In this document: positions 54,169 to 62,686 of the stretch, in pieces
Numbering within the stretch: the stretch's first letter is position 1
How the letters are laid out: every line of letters starts with the position of its first letter
Assembly: GCA_902386135.1 (NCBI GenBank)
Contig: CABMIB010000083.1
Span: forward strand, 43,361-107,360
Source: an uncultured archaeon
GTDB taxonomy: Archaea > Halobacteriota > Methanosarcinia > Methanosarcinales > Methanoperedenaceae
Direction: 5' to 3'
Length of the DNA: 64,000 bases
The notes under the pieces: model-generated
What the model was told of the DNA's origin: nothing
What the model saw: only the letters and a program-made list of their open reading frames with translations
Databases searched by the model: none
Made by a program: the position numbers and the translations under genes

Positions 54169-54199
54169 TATGACCTGGGTTCAAATCCCAGCGAGCCCG
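54126..54199 (+). tRNA. tRNA-Arg, anticodon CCG
   Basis: Acceptor arms GGGCTCG and CGAGCCC, D arm closed by GTA/TAC, anticodon stem TGGGC/GCCTA with loop CTCCGGA (anticodon CCG), T arm CTGGG-TTCAAAT-CCCAG, and discriminator G. CCA is not encoded. 74 nt, no intron. It is the integration site of the element, and its 5' half up to position 43 comes from the repeat. Confidence 0.95.
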
Positions 54200-54216
54200 T
54201 ATCAAGGATGATAGAT

Positions 54217-55083
54217 ATGATCGAAATTCTAAAAAAAAGGCGCAGGGCTGTTTTCTATTTTTTGATAGTTCTTGTTATCCTTGTTTCAAGCATATCCGTT
54301 CTCTGGCTGCCTCCTGAAGTGTCCACAGGCATGAATTCCACAGGGAGCCAGAATATCACTGAACAGGAATCAGGATTGTCCTCGTTACCGTTGTACATAC
54401 CATTGTTCGCTTACTTTGCGCTCATCCTGTTACCCGTTATTTATAAACGGTACGACGGGGAATCATTTGTCTGGGGACATCGCTTCTTTAAGGGCGCTAT
54501 ACTGGGTTTTATCCTGATAACGATGATATTTTTGATAGAACTGGCGTCAGGATTTCTCCGCATCGAAGATCTGATCCCGGATTTCCAAGGTATCCTTATA
54601 GCAGGTATTATCCTGCAGGGAATTGTAGCGTTCGGGGAGGAGCTGCCTTTCAGGGGATATATACTTCCGGATATGCAGAAAAGATTTGGTTTGTGGAAGG
54701 CTGTAATTATTTCTTCGTTCTTTTTCTCACTTCTCCATATACCATCGATACTGGTGCTGAAAACCAGCGGTGTCAGCATTATAATCATGGTTTTAACCCT
54801 GACATTCGCGGAGATGCTGCTTGCGTTCTGTTATCTTTACGACGGGCTCAGGATGTCAATAGGGTTCCATTTCGCCTGGAACTTCTTCCAGTATCATGTT
54901 TATTCGATGAGAGAAGGCTTTGGCGGAATATTTAAAATAACTTCAGGTTACCAGCTCGTGACAGGCGGAAATTTGGGTCCTGAGGCCGGACTGCTGGGGC
55001 TGTTTGTAGTGATCATGGCGCTTGTTATCGTTTTTATATGGATGGGCTCGATTAACCAAGAGTCCCAACAAACGCAGGTATGA
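54217..55083 (+). CDS. CPBP-family intramembrane metalloprotease
   Basis: About 288 residues, 7-8 membrane helices. Motif 1 EELPFRGYILPDMQKRFG (Glu-Glu-x3-Arg), motif 2 FFFSLLHIPS (His) and motif 3 GFHFAWNFF (His) place it in the Rce1/CPBP (Abi) family of membrane glutamic or metallo-proteases. In archaea such proteins are linked to membrane-protein processing or bacteriocin-like immunity. ATG 54217 has AAGGATGAT upstream; an ATG three codons earlier is possible. It starts 18 bp after the tRNA. Confidence 0.88.
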   Translation: MIEILKKRRRAVFYFLIVLVILVSSISVLWLPPEVSTGMNSTGSQNITEQESGLSSLPLYIPLFAYFALILLPVIYKRYDGESFVWGHRFFKGAILGFILITMIFLIELASGFLRIEDLIPDFQGILIAGIILQGIVAFGEELPFRGYILPDMQKRFGLWKAVIISSFFFSLLHIPSILVLKTSGVSIIIMVLTLTFAEMLLAFCYLYDGLRMSIGFHFAWNFFQYHVYSMREGFGGIFKITSGYQLVTGGNLGPEAGLLGLFVVIMALVIVFIWMGSINQESQQTQV

Positions 55084-55162
55084 GAAGTATCGTTAAAGTA
55101 AGACCTGTAACTGCAATACACGCCCAGAGAATATAGCCGACCAGTAACGGAGAAACTTTCAT
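55052..55162 (-). CDS. 36-residue single-helix membrane peptide
   Basis: MKVSPLLVGYILWACIAVTG continues as a hydrophobic helix (LTLTILLIPAFVG) ending TLG. A strong ribosome site (GAGGTGAG) lies four to five bases before the ATG, and a TATA-like TTTATATGC lies about 35 bp upstream. The last 32 bp overlap the end of the CPBP gene in antisense. Too short for family recognition, but the signals are good. Confidence 0.5.
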   Translation of the reverse strand: MKVSPLLVGYILWACIAVTGLTLTILLIPAFVGTLG

Positions 55163-55169
55163 TGACTCA

Positions 55170-55187
55170 CCTCATTATAGAATGAGG
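55170..55187 (-). promoter_or_regulatory. hairpin that covers the ribosome site of the 36-residue gene
   Basis: On the minus strand CCTCATT-CTAT-AATGAGG forms a 7-bp stem with a 4-nt loop. Its 3' arm holds the GAGG of the ribosome-binding site, so folding could hide the start of translation. TTTATATGC just upstream is the likely TATA box. Confidence 0.35.
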
Positions 55188-55236
55188 CATGTGCATATAA
55201 AGCTTGCTTTAAAAAATAAAAATAAAAAAGTTAAAA

Positions 55237-55527
55237 TTAAATCTTTTTAAGTTTTTCTATGCCTGCCTTCTTTACGTTTGGCTTGTTGATCATTGCAGGC
55301 ATCCATTTTGGTTTATTCTTCGGTGCCGAAACGACTTCTTTCCATCCTTTATAGATGTGTACCTTCTTTGATCCTCTTTCTCTCAATCTAATCTCAACGG
55401 GTTTGGATTTTGTTCCCCTGCTGCGGTTGGCTGCCTTCAATGCTGCCTGCCGCGGCTGGTTACCGGTAAATACACCAGTCTCTTTTCCATTTTTTTCCCG
55501 TAATACAAAATTTCTTGTTTTCGCCAT
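55237..55527 (-). CDS. chromosomal protein MC1
   Basis: 96 residues, starting MAKTRNFVLREKNGKETGVF, then GNQPRQAALKAANRSRGTKSKP, RLRERGSKKVHIYKGWKEVV and PKNKPKWMPAMINKPNVKK. This is the small basic methanogen DNA-bending protein MC1, which wraps and kinks DNA in Methanosarcinales and haloarchaea. ATG 55527 is chosen since the six upstream codons (from TTG 55545) are absent from the family. Confidence 0.95.
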   Translation of the reverse strand: MAKTRNFVLREKNGKETGVFTGNQPRQAALKAANRSRGTKSKPVEIRLRERGSKKVHIYKGWKEVVSAPKNKPKWMPAMINKPNVKKAGIEKLKKI

Positions 55528-55545
55528 ATATTCATACCCCGACAA

Positions 55546-55797
55546 CGATTTGTTGTCTTAGCTGTAAATTTATCACTATACTATATATACTTTTCTCAAA
55601 AACATAAGTCTGCATATTGATTTGTAAAAACTGCCCCGGCGACACCGGTATTTCAGTTTTGAAAAACCAGATACAAGAGGCTTAAAATCAATTTTAAAGC
55701 ATCAGAAATCGCGAAAATTAGATACCAGTTACCCGATCTTCAAAGTGTATCGGAAAAACGTATCTACTATTAATCCCAATAAACCATTGGAGGTTAT
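55546..55797. promoter_or_regulatory. divergent intergenic region between MC1 and the DsrE-like gene
   Basis: 252 bp. AT-rich ACTATATATACTTTTC (about 55576-55592) is a strong TATA candidate about 50-60 bp before the MC1 ATG. Toward the plus strand no box is obvious; TTGGAGG lies just before the DsrE-like ATG. No gene is seen. Confidence 0.35.
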
Positions 55798-56157
55798 ATG
55801 CCAACTTTACTCTATGTCCAGACAAGCGGAATCGATACACCGGAGCGGCTATACTCGCCATTCGTACTTGCCCAGACCGCAAAAGCCATGGGCATCGATG
55901 CAATAATATACTTCCTCGGGATGGGTATAACGGTAGTGAAAAAAGGGAATGCTGAAAAGATCAAGATGGGAAATTTCCCGTCTCTTAAGGAAGTAATGGA
56001 CCAGGCGGTTAAAGCGGGAGTAAAACTTATGGTCTGTGAACAGAGCTGCCAGCTCATAAGTCTTGCAAAGGGAGATTTTACGCCTGCTGCCGAAATAGTG
56101 GGAGCGGCTACTTTGAATGATCTGGTGCTTGATGCGGATGGAACCATGTGGTTTTAG
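55798..56157 (+). CDS. DsrE/F-like small sulfur-relay protein
   Basis: 119 residues of the DsrE/DsrF fold: MPTLLYVQTSGIDTPERLYSPFVLAQTAKAMGIDAIIYFLG, then MGNFPSLKEVMDQAVKAGVKLMVCEQSCQLISL with two cysteines four residues apart, and a conserved hydrophobic end. DsrE-like proteins carry persulfide sulfur or partner in sulfur transfer. It leads a tight plus-strand run into iscS- and iscU-like genes. GGAGG precedes the ATG. The sulfur role is inferred from the family and neighbours. Confidence 0.82.
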   Translation: MPTLLYVQTSGIDTPERLYSPFVLAQTAKAMGIDAIIYFLGMGITVVKKGNAEKIKMGNFPSLKEVMDQAVKAGVKLMVCEQSCQLISLAKGDFTPAAEIVGAATLNDLVLDADGTMWF

Positions 56158-56166
56158 GAGGACTCT

Positions 56167-56328
56167 ATGAAAATACAGTGGAAATGCTCCATGTGCGGCT
56201 ATCAGTTCGAAGGCGGCCCTTCTCCTCCCGAACGATGCCCTTCATGCAAAGAAGCCTGCAGTTTTGTAGATGCAACATGCTATACACCTGAGTGTGAGGG
56301 ACCTGAAGGAAGGGACAGGCGGATATAA
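56167..56328 (+). CDS. 53-residue rubredoxin-like zinc-ribbon protein
   Basis: [20 protein letters not shown] starts the protein; CPSC follows at 24-27. The pairs CSMCG and CPSCK make a rubredoxin/zinc-ribbon knuckle set, and four more cysteines (CSF, TCYTPEC) follow in the tail. It would bind one iron or zinc and act as a small electron carrier or metal site. It starts 9 bp after the DsrE-like stop and ends 25 bp before the IscS-like ATG. Confidence 0.75.
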   Translation: MKIQWKCSMCGYQFEGGPSPPERCPSCKEACSFVDATCYTPECEGPEGRDRRI

Positions 56329-56353
56329 AGACTAAAGAGGTCCAGGTGAAAAA

Positions 56354-57517
56354 ATGAGACCGGTCTATATGGATTACGGCTCTGCATCGCCAGTTGATGC
56401 GCGGGTGCTTGAAGCCATGCTGCCGTATTTTGATAAGGATATCGGTAACCCTTCTTCGCTTCATTCGGCAGGAAGAAAAGCCAAAAGGGAGCTTGAGGCC
56501 GCCCGTGCGAAAGTGGCGAACCTGATAGGCGCCCCGAATCCGAAAAGCGTCATATTCACATCATGCGCAACAGAATCGAACAACCTGGCACTGCGCGGCG
56601 CTGTAATGCGGTATAAGGATAAAGGAAATCATATAATCACAAGTTCGATAGAGCATATGTCTGTGATGAATACCCTGAAAGACATGCAAAGGAGCGGGTT
56701 TGAGGTGACATATGTACCTGTTGATAAAGACGGGCTTGTGGATGCAGAGAAGATAAAGAACGCGATAACTGACAAAACCATACTTATCTCAATAATGTAC
56801 GCGAACGGGGAAGTCGGGACCGTCCAGCCGATAAAAGAGCTCGGCGGGATAGCATCCGATAAGAAGATACTGTTCCATGTGGACGGGACTGCTGCTGTCG
56901 GGAAAGTGCCGGTTAACGTAGAGGATGAGCACATCGACCTTCTGACGCTCTCTTCCAATGATATGTACGGTCCAAAAGGCGTCGGCGCGCTGTATATAAA
57001 ACAGGGCATACGAATAATGCCGTTCATGCTTGGAGGAGGACAGGAGTTCGGCCTGAGAAGCGGCTCCGAGAATATCCCCGGCATAGTCGGGATGGGAAAA
57101 GCGGCAGAGCTGGCCCAGAAAGAGATGATCGATGACGGCGTGCGGCTTATCAGGATGCGGGACAGGTTAATAGAGAATATCCTGAAACTGGAGTACACAT
57201 ATCTTACAGGCCACAGGACAAAGAGACTTCCCAATGTAGCAAGTTTCCGTTTCAGCTTCATCGAGGGCGAAAGCATCATACTTCAGCTCAACGACATGGG
57301 AATAACAGCAAGCACGGGCTCAGCCTGCTCCTCAAAGACTCTTGAGCCATCGCACGTTCTGATAGCGATGGGGTTGAGGCATGAGGAGGCGCACGGGTCT
57401 CTCCTGCTCACGCTCGGAAGAAACAACAACGAAGAAGATGTGGAACAGGTCATTGAAGCTGTACCGAAAGTCGTGACAAGATTAAGGGCATTATCGCCGC
57501 TATACCCGAAAAAATGA
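56354..57517 (+). CDS. iscS: IscS/NifS-like protein lacking the PLP-binding lysine
   Basis: 387 residues, full family length: MDYGSASPVDARV, TSCATESNNLALRG, SSIEHMSVMNT (His101), FHVDGTAAVGK (the Gln of HVDATQ changed), GGGQEFGLRSGSENIPG, and the catalytic-loop GSACSS with Cys325. The PLP motif SxHKxYGPKG reads SSNDMYGPKG, with Asp203 where the Schiff-base Lys should be. The same Lys-to-Asp change in Archaeoglobus fulgidus IscS prevents PLP binding, yet its loop Cys still ligates the cluster on IscU. So it is most likely a scaffold partner rather than a cysteine desulfurase. Followed at 22 bp by the IscU fusion gene. Confidence 0.9.
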   Translation: MRPVYMDYGSASPVDARVLEAMLPYFDKDIGNPSSLHSAGRKAKRELEAARAKVANLIGAPNPKSVIFTSCATESNNLALRGAVMRYKDKGNHIITSSIEHMSVMNTLKDMQRSGFEVTYVPVDKDGLVDAEKIKNAITDKTILISIMYANGEVGTVQPIKELGGIASDKKILFHVDGTAAVGKVPVNVEDEHIDLLTLSSNDMYGPKGVGALYIKQGIRIMPFMLGGGQEFGLRSGSENIPGIVGMGKAAELAQKEMIDDGVRLIRMRDRLIENILKLEYTYLTGHRTKRLPNVASFRFSFIEGESIILQLNDMGITASTGSACSSKTLEPSHVLIAMGLRHEEAHGSLLLTLGRNNNEEDVEQVIEAVPKVVTRLRALSPLYPKK

Positions 57518-57538
57518 GTGCAACTTATAGGTGAAAAC

Positions 57539-58873
57539 ATGGATGAACAATTCGAATACTCGGAAAAAGTAATGGAACATTTCAGGAACCCGCGAAATGT
57601 CGGGGAAATCAAGGATGCGGACGGTATAGGACGGGTAGGGAACCCGGTCTGCGGGGATTTGATGGAGATCCAGATAAAAGTCGAGAACAATATACTCAAA
57701 GATGTAAAGTTCAAGACCTTCGGCTGCGGCTCTGCCATTGCTACAAGCAGCATGATAACGGAGATGGCTATAGGAAAAACGCTTGAGGAGGCGCTTAAAA
57801 TCACCCGCGGGGATGTGGCTGATGAACTCGGGGGCCTGCCCCCAATCAAGATGCACTGCTCAAACCTTGCTGCCGACGCTCTCCATGCTGCAATACAGGA
57901 TTACATGGCAAAAAAAGAGGAGAAAGCCAAAGTAGAGGCAGAGAAATATGATTTTGATGTGATCATCGTGGGAGGCGGACCGGGCGGGCTGTCAACAAGT
58001 ATTCTATGCGGATACCGGGGGCTTAAGACTGCGATCTTTGAAGCCTCAAACTGGGGCGGGGTGCTGTCGTGGCTGTGCCCGACAAAGATGATAGAGAACT
58101 TCCCGGGGCTGTGCGAAAAAACAACGTGCCAGGACCTTATTGATACCTGGCTGAATGATGCGAAGAGACTGAAAGTAGACCTGAGGAAGGAACGGGTGAG
58201 CGAAATAACCCAGGATAGAAAGGTCATTACAGACAGTGGAGAGTACAGGGGCAGAATTATCGTGCTTGCGACGGGCACCACTCCTTCTCAGGCAGGAGTT
58301 AAGGGTGAAGAGAAATTCAGCAAGAACGATAAAGGAGTATACTATTTTGTTACGAACCCGCAGAAATTCGCAGGAAAACGCGTTCTCATCGTTGGAGGCG
58401 GGAACTCTGCCGTGGATGCGGCGCTGAGCCTGGCTGAAGCGGCGGACATAATCACTATAGCCCACAGGCATGATGAATTGAGGGCTGTTCCGCATAAGCT
58501 TGAGCACTTAAAAACTCTGGACAAGGTTAAAATCCTGTACAATACCGAGCTCCTGGAAATAGCAGGGACAGACCGGGTAGAGAAAGCTGTCATGCGGAAC
58601 CTAAAAGAGGACGAGGAGTTCCAGATGGCTGTGGATGCTGTCGTACTGGCTGTAGGACTTACCCCGAACACGGAGATTTTCAAAAAACTCGGAATAGAGC
58701 TTACTGAGAACGGATATATCAAGACGGACAAATCCCAGAGGACCAGCATCGATGGGATTTATGCGGTTGGCGATGTAGCATCTGAGGTGCAATTTACCGT
58801 GGTTGCAATAGCCCACGGGCTTATTGTGGCGCATAATGCGTATACCCAACTGCGAAAACCTTATTGGCGATGA
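57539..58873 (+). CDS. IscU scaffold fused to a thioredoxin-reductase-like flavoprotein
   Basis: 444 residues from ATG 57539, with AGGTG five bases upstream. Residues 1-125 are IscU: the three ligand cysteines in GNPVCGD (Cys38, Asp40), TFGCGSAIA (Cys63) and KMHCSNLAADAL (Cys107). After a charged linker (AKKEEKAKVEAEKY), residues 138-444 form a two-dinucleotide-domain flavoprotein: VIIVGGGPGGLSTS (FAD), VLIVGGGNSAVDAAL (NAD(P)H) and IDGIYAVGDVASE. The TrxR redox pair CxxC is absent (FVTN at its position), so it resembles ferredoxin-NADP reductase types. It has extra cysteines near the flavin (SWLCPTK, GLCEKTTCQD). It probably supplies electrons for cluster assembly on its own scaffold. Confidence 0.9.
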   Translation: MDEQFEYSEKVMEHFRNPRNVGEIKDADGIGRVGNPVCGDLMEIQIKVENNILKDVKFKTFGCGSAIATSSMITEMAIGKTLEEALKITRGDVADELGGLPPIKMHCSNLAADALHAAIQDYMAKKEEKAKVEAEKYDFDVIIVGGGPGGLSTSILCGYRGLKTAIFEASNWGGVLSWLCPTKMIENFPGLCEKTTCQDLIDTWLNDAKRLKVDLRKERVSEITQDRKVITDSGEYRGRIIVLATGTTPSQAGVKGEEKFSKNDKGVYYFVTNPQKFAGKRVLIVGGGNSAVDAALSLAEAADIITIAHRHDELRAVPHKLEHLKTLDKVKILYNTELLEIAGTDRVEKAVMRNLKEDEEFQMAVDAVVLAVGLTPNTEIFKKLGIELTENGYIKTDKSQRTSIDGIYAVGDVASEVQFTVVAIAHGLIVAHNAYTQLRKPYWR

Positions 58874-58895
58874 ACTCTAATATTTTAAGGGGAAC

Positions 58896-60938
58896 ATGGT
58901 AGAGAAAATCCGTAAAAGAGATGGGAGAATAGTAGAATTTGATAAGTCCAAGATAGCCAACGCGGTCTTTAAAGCATTCCTTGCCACGAAAACTAAAAAT
59001 GGGAAGACAGCCGAGGATATTGCGAACCGGGTAGTAAAAATCGTAGAGGAAAGAATCCCCGGAATACCCGGCGTTGAGGACGTACAGAATATCGTAGAAG
59101 AAGTTTTGATCAAAAACGGCTATGCGGCAGTAGCCAAGGCATACATTCTCTACAGGGAGAAACGCGCCCAGATAAGGCGGGCAAAACAATTCTTCGGCGT
59201 CAGCGACGAGTTAAAGTTGAGCGTTAATGCAGTACACGTCCTTGAGCGGCGCTACCTGTTAAAAGACGAAAACGGGAATGTAATAGAGACGCCTCTTGAA
59301 CTTTTCCGGCGTATTGCCAAAGCCATAGCCCTTGACCCTGAATCCGAGGAAGAGTTCTTTAACATGCTCGTCAGGCTTGAGTTCCTTCCTAATACCCCTA
59401 CGCTTATGAACGCAGGAACAGACCTCGGACAGCTTTCTGCATGTTTTGTCATTCCTGTTGAGGACTCGCTTGTGAGTATTTTCGATGCAGTGAAAAACAT
59501 GGCGCTCATCCAGCAATCCGGAGGAGGCACGGGTTTCTCGTTCACGCACCTGCGGCCGAAAGGCGACATTGTGCGGTCCACAAAAGGCGTGGCTTCAGGC
59601 CCGGTCTCCTTCATGCGTGTGTTCGATACTACCACTGATATCATAAAACAGGGCGGCAAGCGACGCGGCGCCAATATGGGGATACTCAGGGCAGACCACC
59701 CCGACATTATTGAATTCATAACCTCGAAAACAAAGGAAGGTTTCCTTAAGAACTTCAACATTTCTGTTGCTGTGGACGATAAGTTCATGGAAGCTGCGCA
59801 GGAGAATGGGGAGTACGAGCTGATAAACCCGCGCAACAGGGAAGCGGTGAGAAAAGTGCGGGCGCGGGATATATGGAACCTTATAATAACAATGGCATGG
59901 AGAACCGGGGATCCGGGTATTGTGTTCATCGATGAGATTAACAGGCATAATCCCACGCCGCATATAGGAATGATGGAGAGTACGAATCCATGCGGTGAGC
60001 TGCCGTTATTACCCTATGAGTCCTGCAATCTCGGCTCGATAAACCTTGCACGGATGGTAAAGGACGGCTCGATCGACTGGGAAAAGCTTGAGAGAACAAT
60101 ACCACCGGCTGTCAGGTTCCTCGATAATGTAATAGACGTTAATAAATATCCCCTCCGTGAGATAGAAGAAATCACACATGCGAACAGGAAAATCGGTCTC
60201 GGGGTGATGGGCTTTGCGGATATGCTTGTGCAGCTCGGTATCCCTTATAATTCTGAAGAAGCCCTGAAGACCGGGGAGGAGATAATGCGCTTCCTTGAGG
60301 AAAAATCCCATGCAGCATCCGAGAGGCTGGCGGAAGTGCGGGGAGCGTTCCCCAATTTCAAGGGAAGTATATTCAAAAAGCCCATACGCAACGCCACTGT
60401 GACAACGGTCGCGCCCACAGGCACTATCAGCATTATAGCAGGCTGCTCAAGCGGGATCGAGCCACTGTTCGCAATCTCGTTTGTGCGCAATGTTCTTGAA
60501 GGGACAAAGCTCCTTGAGGTAAATCCCTATTTTGAGGCTGTGGCAAAGGAAAGGGGTTTCTACAGCGAAGAACTGATGATGAAAATCGCAAAGCAGGGGA
60601 ATCTTGCAGGGATCGACGAGATACCCGAGGATGTAAAACGCGTGTTTGTGACAGCATTTGACGTTGCGCCCGAGTGGCATGTGAGGATGCAGGCCGTTTT
60701 CCAGAAATACTGCGACAATGCGGTGTCAAAGACTATCAATTTCCCGAATGATGTGGATATCAAGGAAGTCGAGAACGCGTATATGCTCGCCTATCAACTG
60801 AAATGCAAGGGAATTACGGTTTACAGGTACGGCAGCAAGGAAGAGCAGGTGTTGTACCTGGGGGACATGCTGGAGAAATACGTATCTGCGGATGCTGAAT
60901 ACGCGGGCGGGTGCGCTGCGCCTGTGTGCCCGGTGTAG
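58896..60938 (+). CDS. nrdJ: adenosylcobalamin-dependent (class II) ribonucleotide reductase
   Basis: 680 residues. N-terminal ATP-cone ([25 protein letters not shown], about 1-95), then the RNR barrel: [40 protein letters not shown], the active site [21 protein letters not shown] (thiyl Cys with Asn and Glu) and [24 protein letters not shown]. The C-terminal CAAPVCPV supplies the shuttle cysteines. It reduces ribonucleotides with a B12 radical and needs no oxygen or NrdB. Shorter than most archaeal NrdJ and free of inteins. AAGGGG lies five bases before the ATG. Confidence 0.93.
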   Translation: MVEKIRKRDGRIVEFDKSKIANAVFKAFLATKTKNGKTAEDIANRVVKIVEERIPGIPGVEDVQNIVEEVLIKNGYAAVAKAYILYREKRAQIRRAKQFFGVSDELKLSVNAVHVLERRYLLKDENGNVIETPLELFRRIAKAIALDPESEEEFFNMLVRLEFLPNTPTLMNAGTDLGQLSACFVIPVEDSLVSIFDAVKNMALIQQSGGGTGFSFTHLRPKGDIVRSTKGVASGPVSFMRVFDTTTDIIKQGGKRRGANMGILRADHPDIIEFITSKTKEGFLKNFNISVAVDDKFMEAAQENGEYELINPRNREAVRKVRARDIWNLIITMAWRTGDPGIVFIDEINRHNPTPHIGMMESTNPCGELPLLPYESCNLGSINLARMVKDGSIDWEKLERTIPPAVRFLDNVIDVNKYPLREIEEITHANRKIGLGVMGFADMLVQLGIPYNSEEALKTGEEIMRFLEEKSHAASERLAEVRGAFPNFKGSIFKKPIRNATVTTVAPTGTISIIAGCSSGIEPLFAISFVRNVLEGTKLLEVNPYFEAVAKERGFYSEELMMKIAKQGNLAGIDEIPEDVKRVFVTAFDVAPEWHVRMQAVFQKYCDNAVSKTINFPNDVDIKEVENAYMLAYQLKCKGITVYRYGSKEEQVLYLGDMLEKYVSADAEYAGGCAAPVCPV

Positions 60939-60986
60939 TTTGAACTGATGTGAACTTGCACAAGTACGAACTCAGCGGACGCTAAG

Positions 60987-61967
60987 CTAACCCAGCCCGA
61001 GTTCTTTCTTAACAGATGCAATCTCCTTGTCGTTTAGCTTTCTTGGGAAATTATACATCATGGAAAAAGTCTCATTTGCCATCGGGCGGTTGCACTCAGG
61101 GCATCCTGAAGTCTGAAAAGCCGTGCCGTCTTCGATTAGCCTGAGAATCACATCTCTTTGGGCTCCAAAATCACAAAGAGCGCCATCTGTAAATCGCATA
61201 TCCAGATAAGCCACGATTCCTTCCAGGATAAGGTATCTTGCCATCTGTACAGTGCGGTAATGCCTGATACTTTCCTCCTTATTTGTTTCCAGAACAAGCT
61301 GGGCACCCGGGACATATGTATATGAAAAAAGAGCCGTATTCACGTTATAGCCATGCAGCTCATCAATGATCTTCACCGCATCCTCATCCGTCTCACCGAG
61401 CCCGATAATAAGATGCGTTCCCACACTCTCAAAAAACCGGGCAGCTCTCTTAATACCGTCCAGGTGTCTCTCCCACGCATACGGTCCTCCCGCGCTTTTT
61501 CCCTTTATTTTATCAAAAAGCCCGGGCGTGCACGCATCAAGCGGTATCACGATCTCATTCACCCCCAGCCTGCACAGTTCTTCATATCGCTCATCGCCAA
61601 GGGGGAAAACAGAAAGCGAAACCGGAATATCACTTTTTTCACGGATACTTTTTATTAGATAAACCGTATCCTCCCACCACTTATCATAAAGCGCGGTTTG
61701 GATGCAGGCACGCCGGAGATAACCTTTCTCGTATGCCATCTTAAGCCGCGAAACCACAGCATCAAGGTCGGCAGGAATATACATACCCCTTGCTATGTGG
61801 GTCAGCCCGGCTCGGGAGTCTTTTGCTTGGGCGCAGAAAAGGCAATTTGCTTTGCACCGCTCCTCTGTATATATCTGGAGATACGCAGTGGTCGGCGGCG
61901 TGTCCATCTGTACGAGTTCCAGCCCGAGAACTCCGAGAGTTCCCATCGAAGCTCTTACTTTTCTCAT
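60987..61967 (-). CDS. biotin-synthase-like radical SAM protein (COG2516-like)
   Basis: 326 residues. The cluster motif CKANCLFCAQAKDSRAG (CxxxCxxC, about residue 39) and the TIM barrel segments LSVFPLGDERYEELCRLGVNEIVIPLDA and THLIIGLGETDEDAVKII resemble the BioB family. A C-terminal SGCPECNRPMANE adds two cysteines that could hold a second cluster. Archaeal lipoyl synthases of the LipS1/LipS2 type are biotin-synthase-like radical SAM proteins, and this genome has a split lipoate ligase (45642-46687), so a role in sulfur insertion into lipoyl groups is possible but unproven. Convergent with nrdJ. Confidence 0.8.
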   Translation of the reverse strand: MRKVRASMGTLGVLGLELVQMDTPPTTAYLQIYTEERCKANCLFCAQAKDSRAGLTHIARGMYIPADLDAVVSRLKMAYEKGYLRRACIQTALYDKWWEDTVYLIKSIREKSDIPVSLSVFPLGDERYEELCRLGVNEIVIPLDACTPGLFDKIKGKSAGGPYAWERHLDGIKRAARFFESVGTHLIIGLGETDEDAVKIIDELHGYNVNTALFSYTYVPGAQLVLETNKEESIRHYRTVQMARYLILEGIVAYLDMRFTDGALCDFGAQRDVILRLIEDGTAFQTSGCPECNRPMANETFSMMYNFPRKLNDKEIASVKKELGLG

Positions 61968-62008
61968 CGTAAGACAGCTATTTGGGAAACCAAGGTATAT
62001 TTAGTAGT

Positions 62009-62686
62009 ATGCTGGTCGGTCTGATAGCTGATGTGCATTCAAATGCCGTTGCACTAAGAGCCGTGCTTCCAATCCTTGATGCGATGGGCGCAGAAAAAAT
62101 ACTGCATGCCGGGGACATCATCGGTTATAACCCGTATCCTGATGAGACAATCGGATTATTCAAAAAGAAAAAGATAATTTCAATTCTCGGCAACCATGAA
62201 AGGGCTTTGATTACAGGTGATACTTCAGATTTTAACCCCTATGCTGCAGCGGCTCTTAAATGGACAAAGAATACGATGTCGTCTGATAATATCGACTACA
62301 TCCGCGAGCTCAAAAACGTTGAGCATATTAACCTGCAAGGCATCCGGATAACGCTGGTGCATGGAAGTCCGAAAGACCCTGACGAATATGTTTATCCGGA
62401 GGATGTTGAGCCCGACTTATTAAAGGCAGACGATTGCGATATTCTTGTTTTGGGCCATACCCATATCCAGTTCAAAAAGGAATATGCTGAAGGCATGATC
62501 GTAAACCCGGGTTCGGTAGGTCAGCCGAGGGATGGAGACCCGCGGGCTGCGTTCGCGGTCCTCGATGCTGACACGGGGAAAATAAAATTAGAAAGGGCAA
62601 GCTACGATATTGAAAAAGTAATAGAAGATATGCTTGCAGCACATCTCCCGGAAAAACTCGCTTTCAGGCTAAGAGCCGGCTTTTAG
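62009..62686 (+). CDS. MJ0936/YfcE-type metallophosphoesterase
   Basis: 225 residues from ATG 62009 (an upstream TTG at 61982 is less likely). Calcineurin-like motifs in order: LIADVHSN, ILHAGDIIGYNPYPDE, SILGNHERAL, ITLVHGSP, LVLGHTHIQF. The dimetal site is complete. Related enzymes hydrolyse phosphodiesters such as cyclic nucleotides. It converges with the ferredoxin gene, the stops overlapping by four bases. Confidence 0.87.
   Translation: MLVGLIADVHSNAVALRAVLPILDAMGAEKILHAGDIIGYNPYPDETIGLFKKKKIISILGNHERALITGDTSDFNPYAAAALKWTKNTMSSDNIDYIRELKNVEHINLQGIRITLVHGSPKDPDEYVYPEDVEPDLLKADDCDILVLGHTHIQFKKEYAEGMIVNPGSVGQPRDGDPRAAFAVLDADTGKIKLERASYDIEKVIEDMLAAHLPEKLAFRLRAGF

Noticed and set aside
59252..59956. 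234-codon minus-strand frame inside nrdJ
   Set aside because: Antisense shadow of the conserved RNR active-site region.
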